Assembly (NCBI RefSeq): GCF_900106995.1
Contig: NZ_FNOK01000024.1
Location: 1-64,000 of the forward strand
DNA: 64,000 nucleotides
Origin: Saccharopolyspora shandongensis
Lineage (GTDB): Bacteria; Actinomycetota; Actinomycetes; Mycobacteriales; Pseudonocardiaceae
Direction of reading: 5' to 3'
The translations under genes were made by a program, and so were the position numbers. Shown piece by piece: positions 24,588 to 33,465 of this stretch (the stretch's first letter is position 1; each line of letters begins with the position of its first letter). The notes under the pieces are model-generated. The model searched no databases. It had not been told where the DNA came from and saw only the letters and a program-made list of their open reading frames with translations.

Positions 24588-25616
24588 TTACCGCGATCCG
24601 TCGACCGCGGCCCGCGGATCGGTGTCGGCGACCTCGGTGGCGAAGTGGCAGTGCGAGACGTGCCCCTCGCCCAGGTCGTGCCCGGCCGGAACGGTGTGCG
24701 CGCAGTCCGGGCGGGCCATCCAGCACCGGGTGTGGAACGGGCAGCCGGGCGGCGGTGCGATCGGCGACGGCGGGTCGCCTTCGAGCACGATCCGCTCCAG
24801 CTCCGGTTCGTCGTCGAAGCCGGGGCGCGGGATCGCGGACAGCAGGGCCCGGGTGTAGGGGTGTGCCGGGTGGTCGTAGACCGCGTCGCAGTCGCCTTCC
24901 TCGACCACCCTGCCCAGGTACATCGTCGCGATCCGGTCGCAGAAGTGCCGCACCACGTCCAGATCGTGCGCGATGAACACGACGGTCAGCGACAGTTCGC
25001 GCTGCAGCTCCGCGAGCAGGTTGAGGACCTGCGCGCGCACCGAGACGTCGAGCGCGGAGACCGGTTCGTCGCAGATCAGCACCTCGGGGTTCAGCGCGAT
25101 GCCGCGGGCGATGCCGATGCGCTGGCGCTGTCCGCCGGAGAACTCGTGCGGGTACCGGTCGAGGTGGTCCGGCCGCAGGCCGACCTGTTCCAGGAGCTGC
25201 TCCAGCCGCGGGCGCAGGCCCGGCTCGGGCAGCGCGTCGCGATGGATCCGGAACGGCTCGGCCAGGATCGAGCCGACGGTCTTGCGCGGGTTGAGCGAGG
25301 CGTACGGGTCTTGGAAGACCATCTGGATGTTGCGCCGCATCTGGGTTCGCGCAGCGCCTTTCGCGCTGTGGACGTCGACGCCCCGGTAGCGGATCTGCCC
25401 GCTGGTGGGCTTCTCCAGCGCGGTGAGCAGCCGGGTCAACGTGGACTTGCCGCACCCGGACTCGCCGACGATGCCCAGCGCTTCGCCCTTGCGCAGCTGC
25501 AGGCTCACGCCGTCGACCGCCTTGACGGTGTCGGATCCGAGCCCGAACCGCCCGCCGCCGCGCTTGCGGTAGTGCTTGGTGACGTCGTGCACTTCGAGGA
25601 TGTGCTGATCGGTCAC
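24588..25616 (-). CDS. ABC importer ATPase, OppF/DppF type
   Basis: 342 residues. Walker A GIVGESGCGKSTLTR, Q-loop MVFQDPYASLNPR, signature HEFSGGQRQRIGIARG, Walker B LICDEPVSALDVS, H-loop FIAHDL, and the Cys-rich oligopeptide-transporter C terminus (GCPFHTRCWMARPDC) that distinguishes Opp/Dpp ATPases. GTG start overlaps the preceding ATPase stop by 4 nt (GTGA). Last gene of the importer operon. Confidence 0.93.
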   Translation of the reverse strand: MTDQHILEVHDVTKHYRKRGGGRFGLGSDTVKAVDGVSLQLRKGEALGIVGESGCGKSTLTRLLTALEKPTSGQIRYRGVDVHSAKGAARTQMRRNIQMVFQDPYASLNPRKTVGSILAEPFRIHRDALPEPGLRPRLEQLLEQVGLRPDHLDRYPHEFSGGQRQRIGIARGIALNPEVLICDEPVSALDVSVRAQVLNLLAELQRELSLTVVFIAHDLDVVRHFCDRIATMYLGRVVEEGDCDAVYDHPAHPYTRALLSAIPRPGFDDEPELERIVLEGDPPSPIAPPPGCPFHTRCWMARPDCAHTVPAGHDLGEGHVSHCHFATEVADTDPRAAVDGSR

Positions 25617-26635
25617 GATGCGACCTCCGTCCAGAAGTGGCACCGGGTCTGCCTGCCGTCGTCCAGCTGCAGCAGTTCCGGTTCGACCGACTCGCAGTGC
25701 TCTCGCGCGATGCTGCAGCGGGGGTGGAAGCGGCAGCCCGCGGGGCGGTCGGTGAGGCTCGGTGGCAGGCCGCTGATCGCGGGCAGCGGGCCGCCGCGGT
25801 GCGACCGCCGCGGGATCGAGGCGACCAAGCCCTGGCTGTACGGGTGGATCGGCGCGGTGAACAGCCGGCGGATCGGCCCGTGCTCGACGACGCGCCCGGA
25901 GTACATCACCAGCGCGCGGTCGGCCATCCGGGACGCGACACCGAGGTCGTGGGTGATCAGCACCAGCGCCAGGCCGCGCTCGGCCTGCTGCTCGGCGAGC
26001 AGGTCGAGGATCTGGGCCTGCACGGTCACATCGAGCGCCGTGGTGGGCTCGTCGGCGATCACGACCTCCGGGTCCAGCGCCAGCGCCATCGCGATGAGGA
26101 TGCGCTGGCGCATGCCGCCGGAGAACTGATGCGGGTAGTCGCCGGCGCGGCTGGCCGCAGCGGGAATCCGCACCCGGTCCATCATCTCCACCGCCTGCCG
26201 CCACGCCTGCTTCCGCGACGCGCCGCGGTGCAGCCGGTACAGCTCGCCGATCTGCTTGGCCACCGGTTGCACCGGGTTCAGCGCGGTGAGCGCGTCCTGG
26301 AAGATCAGCGACACGCGCGATCCCGTTGCCGCGCGGCGTTGCCGCTCGGGCAGGGTGAGCAGGTCCTGGCCGCCGAGCTCGACGGTGCCGCCGACGATCT
26401 CGGCCGGCGGCGTGTCGAGGATGCCCATGATCGCCTGCGCGGTGACGCTCTTGCCCGAACCGGATTCGCCGAGCACGGCTAGTGTTTCGCCCGCGCCCAC
26501 GCTGAAGCTGACGTCCTGGACGGCGTGCAACCGGCCGGCGGGCGTGTGGAAGTCGACGCTGAGACCGCGCACGTCGAGAACCGTGCGCCGGTCGTCCCCG
26601 GCCTGGTGTGGCGCGGATCGCGCCTTCGTGTTCAC
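25613..26635 (-). CDS. ABC importer ATPase, OppD/DppD type
   Basis: 340 residues. Walker A VLGESGSGKSVTAQA, Q-loop LIFQDALTALNP, signature HQFSGGMRQRILIAMA, Walker B VIADEPTTALDVT, H-loop LITHDLGV, and the Opp-type Cys motif CRFHPRCSIAREHC. GTG start overlaps the permease stop by 4 nt. It pairs with the downstream ATPase to drive the two permeases. Confidence 0.93.
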   Translation of the reverse strand: MNTKARSAPHQAGDDRRTVLDVRGLSVDFHTPAGRLHAVQDVSFSVGAGETLAVLGESGSGKSVTAQAIMGILDTPPAEIVGGTVELGGQDLLTLPERQRRAATGSRVSLIFQDALTALNPVQPVAKQIGELYRLHRGASRKQAWRQAVEMMDRVRIPAAASRAGDYPHQFSGGMRQRILIAMALALDPEVVIADEPTTALDVTVQAQILDLLAEQQAERGLALVLITHDLGVASRMADRALVMYSGRVVEHGPIRRLFTAPIHPYSQGLVASIPRRSHRGGPLPAISGLPPSLTDRPAGCRFHPRCSIAREHCESVEPELLQLDDGRQTRCHFWTEVAS

Positions 26636-27531
26636 GACTGCTTTCCCTTCGGGTCGAGGGTTTCCCGCAGGCTGTCGCCGAGGACGACGAACGCCAGCAC
26701 GGCGCCGGTCAGGAACAGGGCGGGGTAGACCAGCAGGTGCGGGCTGGCCTGCCACTGCGCTTGGGCGGTGGAGAGCTGGAGCCCCCACGAGATCGAGGGT
26801 GGCTGCAGCCCGATGCCGAGGAAGGTCAGCGCCGCCTCGGCGGCGATGACACCGCCGATCTCGAGGGTTTTGAGCACGATCAGCGAGGTCAGCGCGTTCG
26901 GCGCGATGTGCGTGCCCATGATGCGCAGGTGGCTGCCGCCCAGCACGCGCGCGGCCTGCACGTATTCGAGGTTGCGGATCTTGAGCACCGAGCCGCGCAT
27001 GTAGCGCATGCCGCCGGGCCAGCCGAAGACGATCAGGACCAGGCTCACCGTCCAGATCGTGCGTTCCTCGAACAGGTTGAGCACCACGATCGCGGCGATG
27101 ATCATCGGCAGGCCGAACACCACGTCGGCGATCCGCGACACCACCCCGTCGACGATGCCGCCGAAGTAGCCGGCCAGCGCGCCGAGCACGGCGCCCAGCA
27201 CGAAGGTCACCGCGGTGACGAGCAGGCCGATCGCGATCGACGGCCGGGCGCCGTGCACGACGTTGGCGAAGTAGTCGCAGCCCTGCATGTCGAAGCCGAA
27301 CGGATGGCCCGGTGCCGGGCCCGCGCCGCTGAGCCGCAGCTCGCAGTGCATCGGATCGGCGGAGGTGAACAGGCTCGGCCAGACGGCCATCAGCACGTAG
27401 CCGGCGGCGATCAGCGCCGCCACCACGAACAGTGGCGCGCGCAGCGGCCTCGGCAGCCGCCCGACCAGGGTGAGCCTCCGGCGGGGCGCGGCCTGGGTGG
27501 GAGTGGGCGAGTAGTCGGTCCGGTCAGCCAT
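26632..27531 (-). CDS. ABC importer permease, OppC/DppC type
   Basis: 299 residues with six predicted membrane helices, an N-terminal cytoplasmic tail, and the ATPase-contact (EAA) loop near YVQAARVLGGSHLRIMGTHIAPN. The C-terminal ALTFLGIGLQPPSISWG is typical of OppC. Overlaps the OppB-type gene by 8 nt. Confidence 0.92.
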   Translation of the reverse strand: MADRTDYSPTPTQAAPRRRLTLVGRLPRPLRAPLFVVAALIAAGYVLMAVWPSLFTSADPMHCELRLSGAGPAPGHPFGFDMQGCDYFANVVHGARPSIAIGLLVTAVTFVLGAVLGALAGYFGGIVDGVVSRIADVVFGLPMIIAAIVVLNLFEERTIWTVSLVLIVFGWPGGMRYMRGSVLKIRNLEYVQAARVLGGSHLRIMGTHIAPNALTSLIVLKTLEIGGVIAAEAALTFLGIGLQPPSISWGLQLSTAQAQWQASPHLLVYPALFLTGAVLAFVVLGDSLRETLDPKGKQS

Positions 27532-28450
27532 TGCGCACCCTCGGGTCGATGATTCCGTAGCTGATGTCCACCAGCAGGTTCACCAGCAGGTAGATCAGGA
27601 TGATGAAGGTGGCCACGCCCACCACGATGGTGCCCTGCTGGGTCTGCACCGCCTGCACCAGCAGGCCGCCGATGCCGGGCAGGTTGAACACGCTCTCGAC
27701 GATCACGGCGCCGCCGAGCATCGCCGCCAGGCTGAGCCCGAGGTAGGTGACCACCGGGATCATCGAGTTGCGCAGCGCGTGCCCCCACACGACGCGGCCG
27801 TCCGACGCGCCCTTGGCCCGCGCGGTGCGGATGAACTCGGCGCCCATCACATCGACCAGGCTCGACCTGGTCAGCCGCGCCAGCGGCGCCGCGGCCTCCA
27901 GCGCCACCACCAGGGCCGGGAGGATGAAGCTCATCGGCCAGCCGTTGGCCACGCCCGCGATCGGGAACAGCTGCAGCTTCAGGCCGAACACCAGCTGCGC
28001 CATGAACGCGATGACGAACCCGGGCAGCGCCACGAACAGCACCGTGAAGGCCAGGGTCAGGTGGTCGCCGAAGCGGCCGCGGTGCAGCGCGCCGAAGATC
28101 CCGACGACGAGGCCGATCACCAGCTTGAAGACCCAGGCGGTTAGCGCCAGTTGCAGCGTCGTCGGCCACCGCTCGGCGATCATCTCGAGCACCGGTCGGC
28201 CGAAGAAGTCGGTGCCGAAGTCGCCCTGGAACAGCCCGCTCATGTACAGCAGGTACTGGGTGATCAGCGGCTCGTCCAGGTGGTACTGCTCGCGCAGTGC
28301 GGCCACGGTGGACGGCGGCATCGGCCGGTTGCCGGCGAGCGCGGCGATCGGGTCGCCGGGCATCGCGTAGACCAGCGCGAAGATCAGGAACGTGACGCCG
28401 AACAACACCGGCAGCATCGCCGCGAAGCGGCGGACGACGTATCCGAGCAT
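27524..28450 (-). CDS. ABC importer permease, OppB/DppB type
   Basis: 308 residues, six membrane helices. The N terminus MLGYVVRRFAAMLPVLFGVTF followed by PGDP is the OppB signature, and RTARAKGASDGRVVWGHALRN is the EAA loop. It sits 7 nt after the binding-protein gene. Confidence 0.93.
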   Translation of the reverse strand: MLGYVVRRFAAMLPVLFGVTFLIFALVYAMPGDPIAALAGNRPMPPSTVAALREQYHLDEPLITQYLLYMSGLFQGDFGTDFFGRPVLEMIAERWPTTLQLALTAWVFKLVIGLVVGIFGALHRGRFGDHLTLAFTVLFVALPGFVIAFMAQLVFGLKLQLFPIAGVANGWPMSFILPALVVALEAAAPLARLTRSSLVDVMGAEFIRTARAKGASDGRVVWGHALRNSMIPVVTYLGLSLAAMLGGAVIVESVFNLPGIGGLLVQAVQTQQGTIVVGVATFIILIYLLVNLLVDISYGIIDPRVRNG

Positions 28451-28457
28451 GTCGGCA

Positions 28458-30074
28458 TCACCCCTCGCGGCCGGGGCCGCACTCGAACTCGGTCAGGTAG
28501 TACTGGAGGTCGCCGCCGAGCGTGACCGGCGTGGCGCACGGCGCGTGCGCGGCGTAGATGGCCGGGTAGTAGAGCGGAATCGCGGGCATGTCGTCGAGGA
28601 TCAGGTCCTCGGCGCGCTGCCAGAGCCGCGCCGCTTCCAGCTCGTCGCCGGTGCCCAGCGCCTGGTTGATCAGCTCGCTGGCGGCCGGGTTGTCGTAGCG
28701 GGTGTACTCGTAGCCGTCGCCGCCCTTGCGGAACATGCCCAGGTACTGGTCGGGGCTGGGGTAGATGTCACCCCAGAGGCTCAGCGCCGGCCCGGTCAGC
28801 TCGCCGCTGATCTCCGCCTGCGTGAGCTGGGCGGGCAGCACCGGCTTCAGCTTGACCTCGGCGCCCAGCTCCTGCCGCAGCGCGTTGGAGATGGCCAGCG
28901 CGATCTGCGACATCTCGGTGCCGCCGCCGCCCCCGGTGTTGGCGTACCAGATGACCACCGGTTCCCGGAACCCGCCGGCTTCCGCGACGAGGCGGCGAGC
29001 CTCGTCCGGGTCGTACCGGCAGGCCGTGCAGGCGTCCGCCTGGTAGGGCGCGCCGACCGCCTCGACCAGCAGGGAACGGGCCGGGGTCGCCGAGCCGCGC
29101 AGCAGCGCGCCGGCCATCGCGTCGCGGTCGATCGACAGCGAGATCGCCTTGCGCAGCCGGGGATCGCGCAGCGACTCGACGTACTGGGGCATCAGCATCT
29201 GGGTGATCTGCCGCTGCTGCGGGATCGCGAACAGGCCGGAGTCGCCGAGCTGGTTGCGAGCATCGTTGAGCAGGCCGCCGGGCAGGTTGCGCAGCACGTC
29301 GAGCTGCCCGGCCTGCACGTCGCGGTAGGCGGTGTCCTGCGACTGGTAGATCTTGAAATGGATCTCCTCGGCCGCCCCGGGCGGCACCTCGCCCTGGTAG
29401 TCGTGCCAGCGCTGCAGCACGATCTTCTCGTTGCGGTCCCAGCGGACGAAGCGGTACGGGCCGTTGCCGATCGGCGCCTGCGAGTAGGCGGTCTGGTCGG
29501 CCAGGCCTTCCTTCGGGATCGGGCACGCGCTGTAGGAGGCGATGATCTTCGGGAAGTCGTAGTTGGGCTGCCGGAGCGTGACCTGCAAGGTCAGCGGCCC
29601 GAGCACTGCCAGCCCGCGCAGCGTGTCGCGCTCCGGCTGGTCAGCGTTGACCTCGTCGAAGCCGTCGATGACGCTGAAGGTGGAACTCGCCTTGTACGCG
29701 TTGGGCCCGTAGGAGACCGCGTTCCAGGTGTCCGCGTAGGTCTGCGCCGTGATCGGTTCGCCGTTGTGGAACGTGCGGCCGGGGCGCAGCTCGATCGTCC
29801 ACACCAGACCGTCGGTGGTGCGCACGCTTTCCGCGCCGCGCATCCGGAGGTCGCCGGCCCTGGCGAAACCGAGGCCGGTCAGCGGCTCGCACAGTCCCAT
29901 GTAGACCTGGCTGCCCGTTTGCTGCTGCGAGTTGAGCTCCGGCGGATCCGGGTACTGTGCGACCCGCAGCACTCGCCCGGCGTCGGTGTCGGTGTCGGGC
30001 ATGCCGCAGCTCGTCAGCAGTGCCAGGCACATCCCAGCGGCGAGCACCAGCCGTCTCCGGAGCTTCTGGGGCAT
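28458..30074 (-). CDS. Solute-binding lipoprotein of Opp/Dpp (SBP family 5) type
   Basis: 538 residues with a lipoprotein signal peptide (ALLTSC, lipidated Cys about 23) and the SBP_bac_5 domain, including GLVWTIELRPGRTFHNGEPIT and PIGNGPYRF. First gene of the importer operon. SBP family 5 mostly binds peptides but some members bind oligosaccharides; divergence from an amino-sugar catabolic operon suggests an amino-sugar-containing oligosaccharide or glycopeptide ligand (inference). Confidence 0.9.
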   Translation of the reverse strand: MPQKLRRRLVLAAGMCLALLTSCGMPDTDTDAGRVLRVAQYPDPPELNSQQQTGSQVYMGLCEPLTGLGFARAGDLRMRGAESVRTTDGLVWTIELRPGRTFHNGEPITAQTYADTWNAVSYGPNAYKASSTFSVIDGFDEVNADQPERDTLRGLAVLGPLTLQVTLRQPNYDFPKIIASYSACPIPKEGLADQTAYSQAPIGNGPYRFVRWDRNEKIVLQRWHDYQGEVPPGAAEEIHFKIYQSQDTAYRDVQAGQLDVLRNLPGGLLNDARNQLGDSGLFAIPQQRQITQMLMPQYVESLRDPRLRKAISLSIDRDAMAGALLRGSATPARSLLVEAVGAPYQADACTACRYDPDEARRLVAEAGGFREPVVIWYANTGGGGGTEMSQIALAISNALRQELGAEVKLKPVLPAQLTQAEISGELTGPALSLWGDIYPSPDQYLGMFRKGGDGYEYTRYDNPAASELINQALGTGDELEAARLWQRAEDLILDDMPAIPLYYPAIYAAHAPCATPVTLGGDLQYYLTEFECGPGREG

Positions 30075-30519
30075 GTGTTGCTCTCCCTAACGCAGATAAC
30101 CAGCTTGCGCATGTGTGCTCGTAAGTGAGAGTTATCGAGCAACTTCATGCAAGTTCGGTCATTATTAACGCGCTCGGTGGCGCCTGTCACTACCTCGGCC
30201 CGCATTGATTGGAACACGCTGGTCGGCATGCTCAGCTCGGTGACGTCGCGTGATTGAGCCGCTACGCAAGGCTTCTTTCCGGTGGTCGTCATCGGAAGTC
30301 GACGTCTTCTGTGGCGGCGATGACCGGGGCGCTAGGATGATTGATACTGATTGGTTTGATCCTTGTTCGATCAAATTCGGGCATCTAGGCTGGCGGCGTG
30401 GCGCGCTGCGACGGACTCCGCGTGGCGGTGCAGCAGTGCTCGGCCTCCTGCTGCGCCGTCGTCCGGCGGCGCACCGGAGGACGAACTCGCCGCGGAAACG
30501 ACAGGTTTTGGAGGACTTG
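30075..30519. promoter_or_regulatory. Divergent promoter region, importer and amino-sugar operons
   Basis: 445-nt spacer without a gene. It holds the promoters for both operons and the TTTGATC inverted repeat listed separately. AT-richer patches lie at 30150-30175 and 30335-30380. Confidence 0.6.
30355..30375. promoter_or_regulatory. Candidate DeoR-type operator (TTTGATC inverted repeat)
   Basis: TTTGATC and GATCAAA, perfect 7-nt arms around CTTGTTC, 145 nt upstream of the SIS-domain gene in the divergent spacer. A sugar-responsive DeoR protein is encoded at the end of the operon. Confidence 0.45.
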
Positions 30520-31416
30520 ATGGCGTCTGGCGGATACCTCGTGGACGGCGAGATCGACAGCCAGCCGGAATGCTGGCTGCGCGCCGCTGAGCTGGCCCGG
30601 GAGGTGGCCGGCGTGCTGCCGACCCGCGGTGAGCGGGTGGCCGTGGCCGGGTGCGGCACCTCCTGGTTCATGGCCATGGCGTACGCGACGCTGCGGGAGG
30701 CCGCCGGCGAGGGCGTGACGGACGCGTTCCCCGCATCCGAGATGCCCGTCGGCCGGGTCTACGACCGCGTGGTCGTGATCAGCCGCTCGGGAACCACCAC
30801 GGAGGTGCTCGAACTCCTGCGGCGGCTCAAGGGAACGGTGCCCACGGTGGGGATCACCGCCGTCCCCGCCGCACCCATCGCGGAGGTCTGCGACGAGCTG
30901 GTCGTGCTGGAGTTCGCCGACGAGCAGTCCGTGGTGCAGACGCGGTTCGCGACCACTGCGCTGGCCCTGCTCCGCGCTTCGCTCGGAGCGGATCTCGCCG
31001 GGGCCGTCGCGGACGCCCGCGCCATGCTGCACGCCGACCTCGGCGCGCTCCCGGCCAGTGAGCAGATCACCTTCCTCGGCAAGGGCTGGACGGTGGGCCT
31101 GGCGCACGAGGCGGCGCTGAAGGTGCGGGAAGCCGCGGGCCTGTGGTCGGAGGCGTACCCGGCCATGGAGTACCGGCACGGTCCGATCAGCATCGCCGAA
31201 CCAGGCCGGGCGACCTGGATGTTCGGCGAAACCCCGACCGGGCTCGCCGCCGAGGTCGCCGCGGCCGGAGCCGACTTCCTCGACAGCGGGCAGCACGACC
31301 CGATGGCGCACCTGGTGCTCGCCCAGCGAGTCGCGGTGGCCGCGGCGGTGAAGCGCGAGCTGGACCCGGACAACCCGCGCAACCTGACCCGGTCGATCGT
31401 CCTGGACGACGTGTGA
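30520..31416 (+). CDS. agaS: SIS-domain aldose-ketose isomerase/deaminase (AgaS-like)
   Basis: 298 residues with two SIS domains: VAVAGCGTSWFMAMAYATLRE and VVVISRSGTTTEVLELLRRL in the first, FLGKGWTVGLAHEAALKVREAAGLWSEAYPAMEYRHGPIS in the second. Members of this group deaminate/isomerise galactosamine-6-phosphate to tagatose-6-phosphate. GGAGG lies 6 nt before the ATG. It opens an operon with kinase, deacetylase, aldolase and second kinase, which favours AgaS over the glucosamine-fructose synthase SIS type. Confidence 0.82.
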   Translation: MASGGYLVDGEIDSQPECWLRAAELAREVAGVLPTRGERVAVAGCGTSWFMAMAYATLREAAGEGVTDAFPASEMPVGRVYDRVVVISRSGTTTEVLELLRRLKGTVPTVGITAVPAAPIAEVCDELVVLEFADEQSVVQTRFATTALALLRASLGADLAGAVADARAMLHADLGALPASEQITFLGKGWTVGLAHEAALKVREAAGLWSEAYPAMEYRHGPISIAEPGRATWMFGETPTGLAAEVAAAGADFLDSGQHDPMAHLVLAQRVAVAAAVKRELDPDNPRNLTRSIVLDDV

Positions 31417-32318
31417 TGGACAACGCCGGCGGCCCGGTGGTCGGTGTCGACGTGGGCGGCACCGAGACGAAAGCGGTGCTGGTCGACGCGTCGGGGACGG
31501 TGCTGGCGCAGCGGCGCAGCGCTACGCCGCCGCCGTCGTCCGACACGGCCCAGCGGGTGCTGGACGTGACGTGCTCGCTCGTCGCCGACCTCTCCGAGCA
31601 CACCGCACCGGCGGCCGTGGGCCTCGTCGTGCCGGGGATCGTTGACGAATCCCGTGGCGTCGCGGTGTTTTCGGAGAACCTGGGGTGGTCGGACGTGCCG
31701 TTCGCCTCGTTGCTCGGGGAGCGGATCGGGCTGCCGGTCGGCTTCGGCCACGACGTCCGGGCCGGGGCGCTGGCGGAACACCGGCTCGGTGCCGCCCGGG
31801 AGGCGAGCGACGCCGTGTTCCTCCCGGTCGGCACCGGCATCTCGGCGGCGCACGTGCATTCCGGTCGGGTGCTCGCCGCGGGCGGATACGCGGGGGAGAT
31901 CGGGCAGGTCCCGATCGAGGCCGGCGAACGCCGGCGGATTCGCCTGGAGGCGGTCGCGTCCGCGGGCGCGATCAGCCGCCGCTACCAGGATCGGACCGGG
32001 ACTCCGGTGGCGGGAGCGGCGGACGTGGCGCGGCGGGTCGCCGAAGGTGACCCGGTCGCCACCGCCGTCTGGGACGAGGCGGTCGACGCGCTGGGCGGCG
32101 CGCTGATCTGGCTCACCGCCTTGCTGGCGCCGGAGGTCGTGGTGGTGGGCGGTGGCCTGTCGCACGCCGGACCGCTGTTGTTCGACCCGCTCACCCGTCG
32201 CGTGGAAGAGGACTGGAACCTCCAGCGCAAGCCGCGGATCGTGCCCGCCGCGCTCGGTGATCGCGCGGGCAGCCTGGGCGCGGCGCTGCTCGCCGCCGAT
32301 CTGGTGGGGGCGACATGA
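31416..32318 (+). CDS. ROK-family sugar kinase (amino-sugar kinase), zinc motif missing
   Basis: 300 residues. ATP motif VVGVDVGGTETKAVLVD at the N terminus, catalytic Asp in GFGHDVRAGALAEH, and VFLPVGTGISAAHV. The usual ROK zinc module is absent: the conserved G-E-x-G-H reads GEIGQ and the C-x-C-G-x2-G-C-x-E segment is gone (GERRRIRLEAVASAGAISRR). Position in the pathway suggests phosphorylation of free GalNAc or a similar amino sugar. Start ATG overlaps the previous stop by one nt. Confidence 0.85.
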   Translation: MDNAGGPVVGVDVGGTETKAVLVDASGTVLAQRRSATPPPSSDTAQRVLDVTCSLVADLSEHTAPAAVGLVVPGIVDESRGVAVFSENLGWSDVPFASLLGERIGLPVGFGHDVRAGALAEHRLGAAREASDAVFLPVGTGISAAHVHSGRVLAAGGYAGEIGQVPIEAGERRRIRLEAVASAGAISRRYQDRTGTPVAGAADVARRVAEGDPVATAVWDEAVDALGGALIWLTALLAPEVVVVGGGLSHAGPLLFDPLTRRVEEDWNLQRKPRIVPAALGDRAGSLGAALLAADLVGAT

Positions 32319-33460
32319 TTCTCGGCGGCGGCAAGGTCGTCGCGGCAGACTCCGCCGTCCTCGATCCCGGCTGGGTGGAGGTGCGCGACGGGCGGATCGC
32401 CTCCACCGGGGCCGGGCGGGCGCCGCAGCCCGTCGACGTCGACCTGCGAAATCGTTGGCTGGTACCGGGTTTCGTCGACATGCACGTGCACGGTGGCGGC
32501 GGCGCCGCATTCCAGGACGGGGCCGGGGAACGGGTGCGGCGGGCGGCCGAATTCCACCGCTCCCACGGCACGACCACGCTGGTGGCCGGGCTGGTCACCG
32601 CTCCGCTGCGGGTGATGGAGCGGAAGGTCGCCGAGCTCGCCGAGTCGGTCCAGGACGGGCTCATCGCCGGGGTGCACCTGGAAGGCCCGTTCCTGGCCGC
32701 CGCGCACTGCGGTGCCCACCCGCCGTCGCTGCTGCGCGCACCGGCCGCGGCAGATCTGCGCCGATTGCTCGACGCCGGTGCCGGCGCGGTCCGCATGGTC
32801 ACCCTCGCGCCGGAACTGCCCGGCGGCCTGGACGCGGTGCGCCAGGTCGTCGACAGCGGCGCCACCGCCGCGATCGGGCACACCGACGCCGATTACGAGC
32901 TCACGCGCGCGGCCGTGGGCGCGGGGGTCACCGTCGCCACCCACCTGTGGAACGGGATGCGGCCGCAGCACCACCGCCGTCCCGGACCGGTGCCCGCCCT
33001 GCTGGAAGCGGCCGGGGTCACGATCGAGCTCGTCGTCGACGGGCTCCATCTGCACCCGGCGATCGCGTATGCGGCGGCGAGAGCGGCGGGGCCAGGGCGC
33101 ACCGCGCTGGTCACCGACGCGATTGCCGCGGCCGGTCTGGGCGACGGAACTTACCCCCTCGGCGAGGCGACCGTCCGGGTGCGCGGCGGCGAAGCCCGCC
33201 TGGCAGAAGGCGATTCGCTCGCCGGCAGCACGCTCACTCTCGACCGCGCGTTGCGCAACGCGGTCGCCATCGGAATCCCGTTCCTCGACGCGCTCGCGGC
33301 GATCACGAGCGTTCCCGCCCGCGCCGTCGGGCTCGGCGGCGAAGCCGGCTCGCTGGCTCCCGGCCGCCCGGCCGACCTCGTCGTGCTCACGGACGACCTC
33401 GTCGTCGATGCCGTGTTCGCGCGCGGAAATCCGGTCATCAACCACACTGAAGAGAGGTAG
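32315..33460 (+). CDS. nagA: N-acetyl-hexosamine-6-phosphate deacetylase (NagA/AgaA type)
   Basis: 381 residues, amidohydrolase barrel. Metal-binding and catalytic features: FVDMHVHGGGG, GVHLEGPFLA (Glu), AIGHTDADY (His), VATHLWNGMRPQHHRRPG, VTDAI (catalytic Asp), and the C-terminal SLAPGRPADLVVL. It removes acetate from GalNAc-6-P or GlcNAc-6-P. Start overlaps the kinase by 4 nt. Confidence 0.9.
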   Translation: MILGGGKVVAADSAVLDPGWVEVRDGRIASTGAGRAPQPVDVDLRNRWLVPGFVDMHVHGGGGAAFQDGAGERVRRAAEFHRSHGTTTLVAGLVTAPLRVMERKVAELAESVQDGLIAGVHLEGPFLAAAHCGAHPPSLLRAPAAADLRRLLDAGAGAVRMVTLAPELPGGLDAVRQVVDSGATAAIGHTDADYELTRAAVGAGVTVATHLWNGMRPQHHRRPGPVPALLEAAGVTIELVVDGLHLHPAIAYAAARAAGPGRTALVTDAIAAAGLGDGTYPLGEATVRVRGGEARLAEGDSLAGSTLTLDRALRNAVAIGIPFLDALAAITSVPARAVGLGGEAGSLAPGRPADLVVLTDDLVVDAVFARGNPVINHTEER

Positions 33461-33465
33461 CAGCC

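Noticed and set aside
28392-30128. 578-codon plus frame opposite the binding protein
   Set aside because: Arg/Val-rich mirror of the lipoprotein gene.
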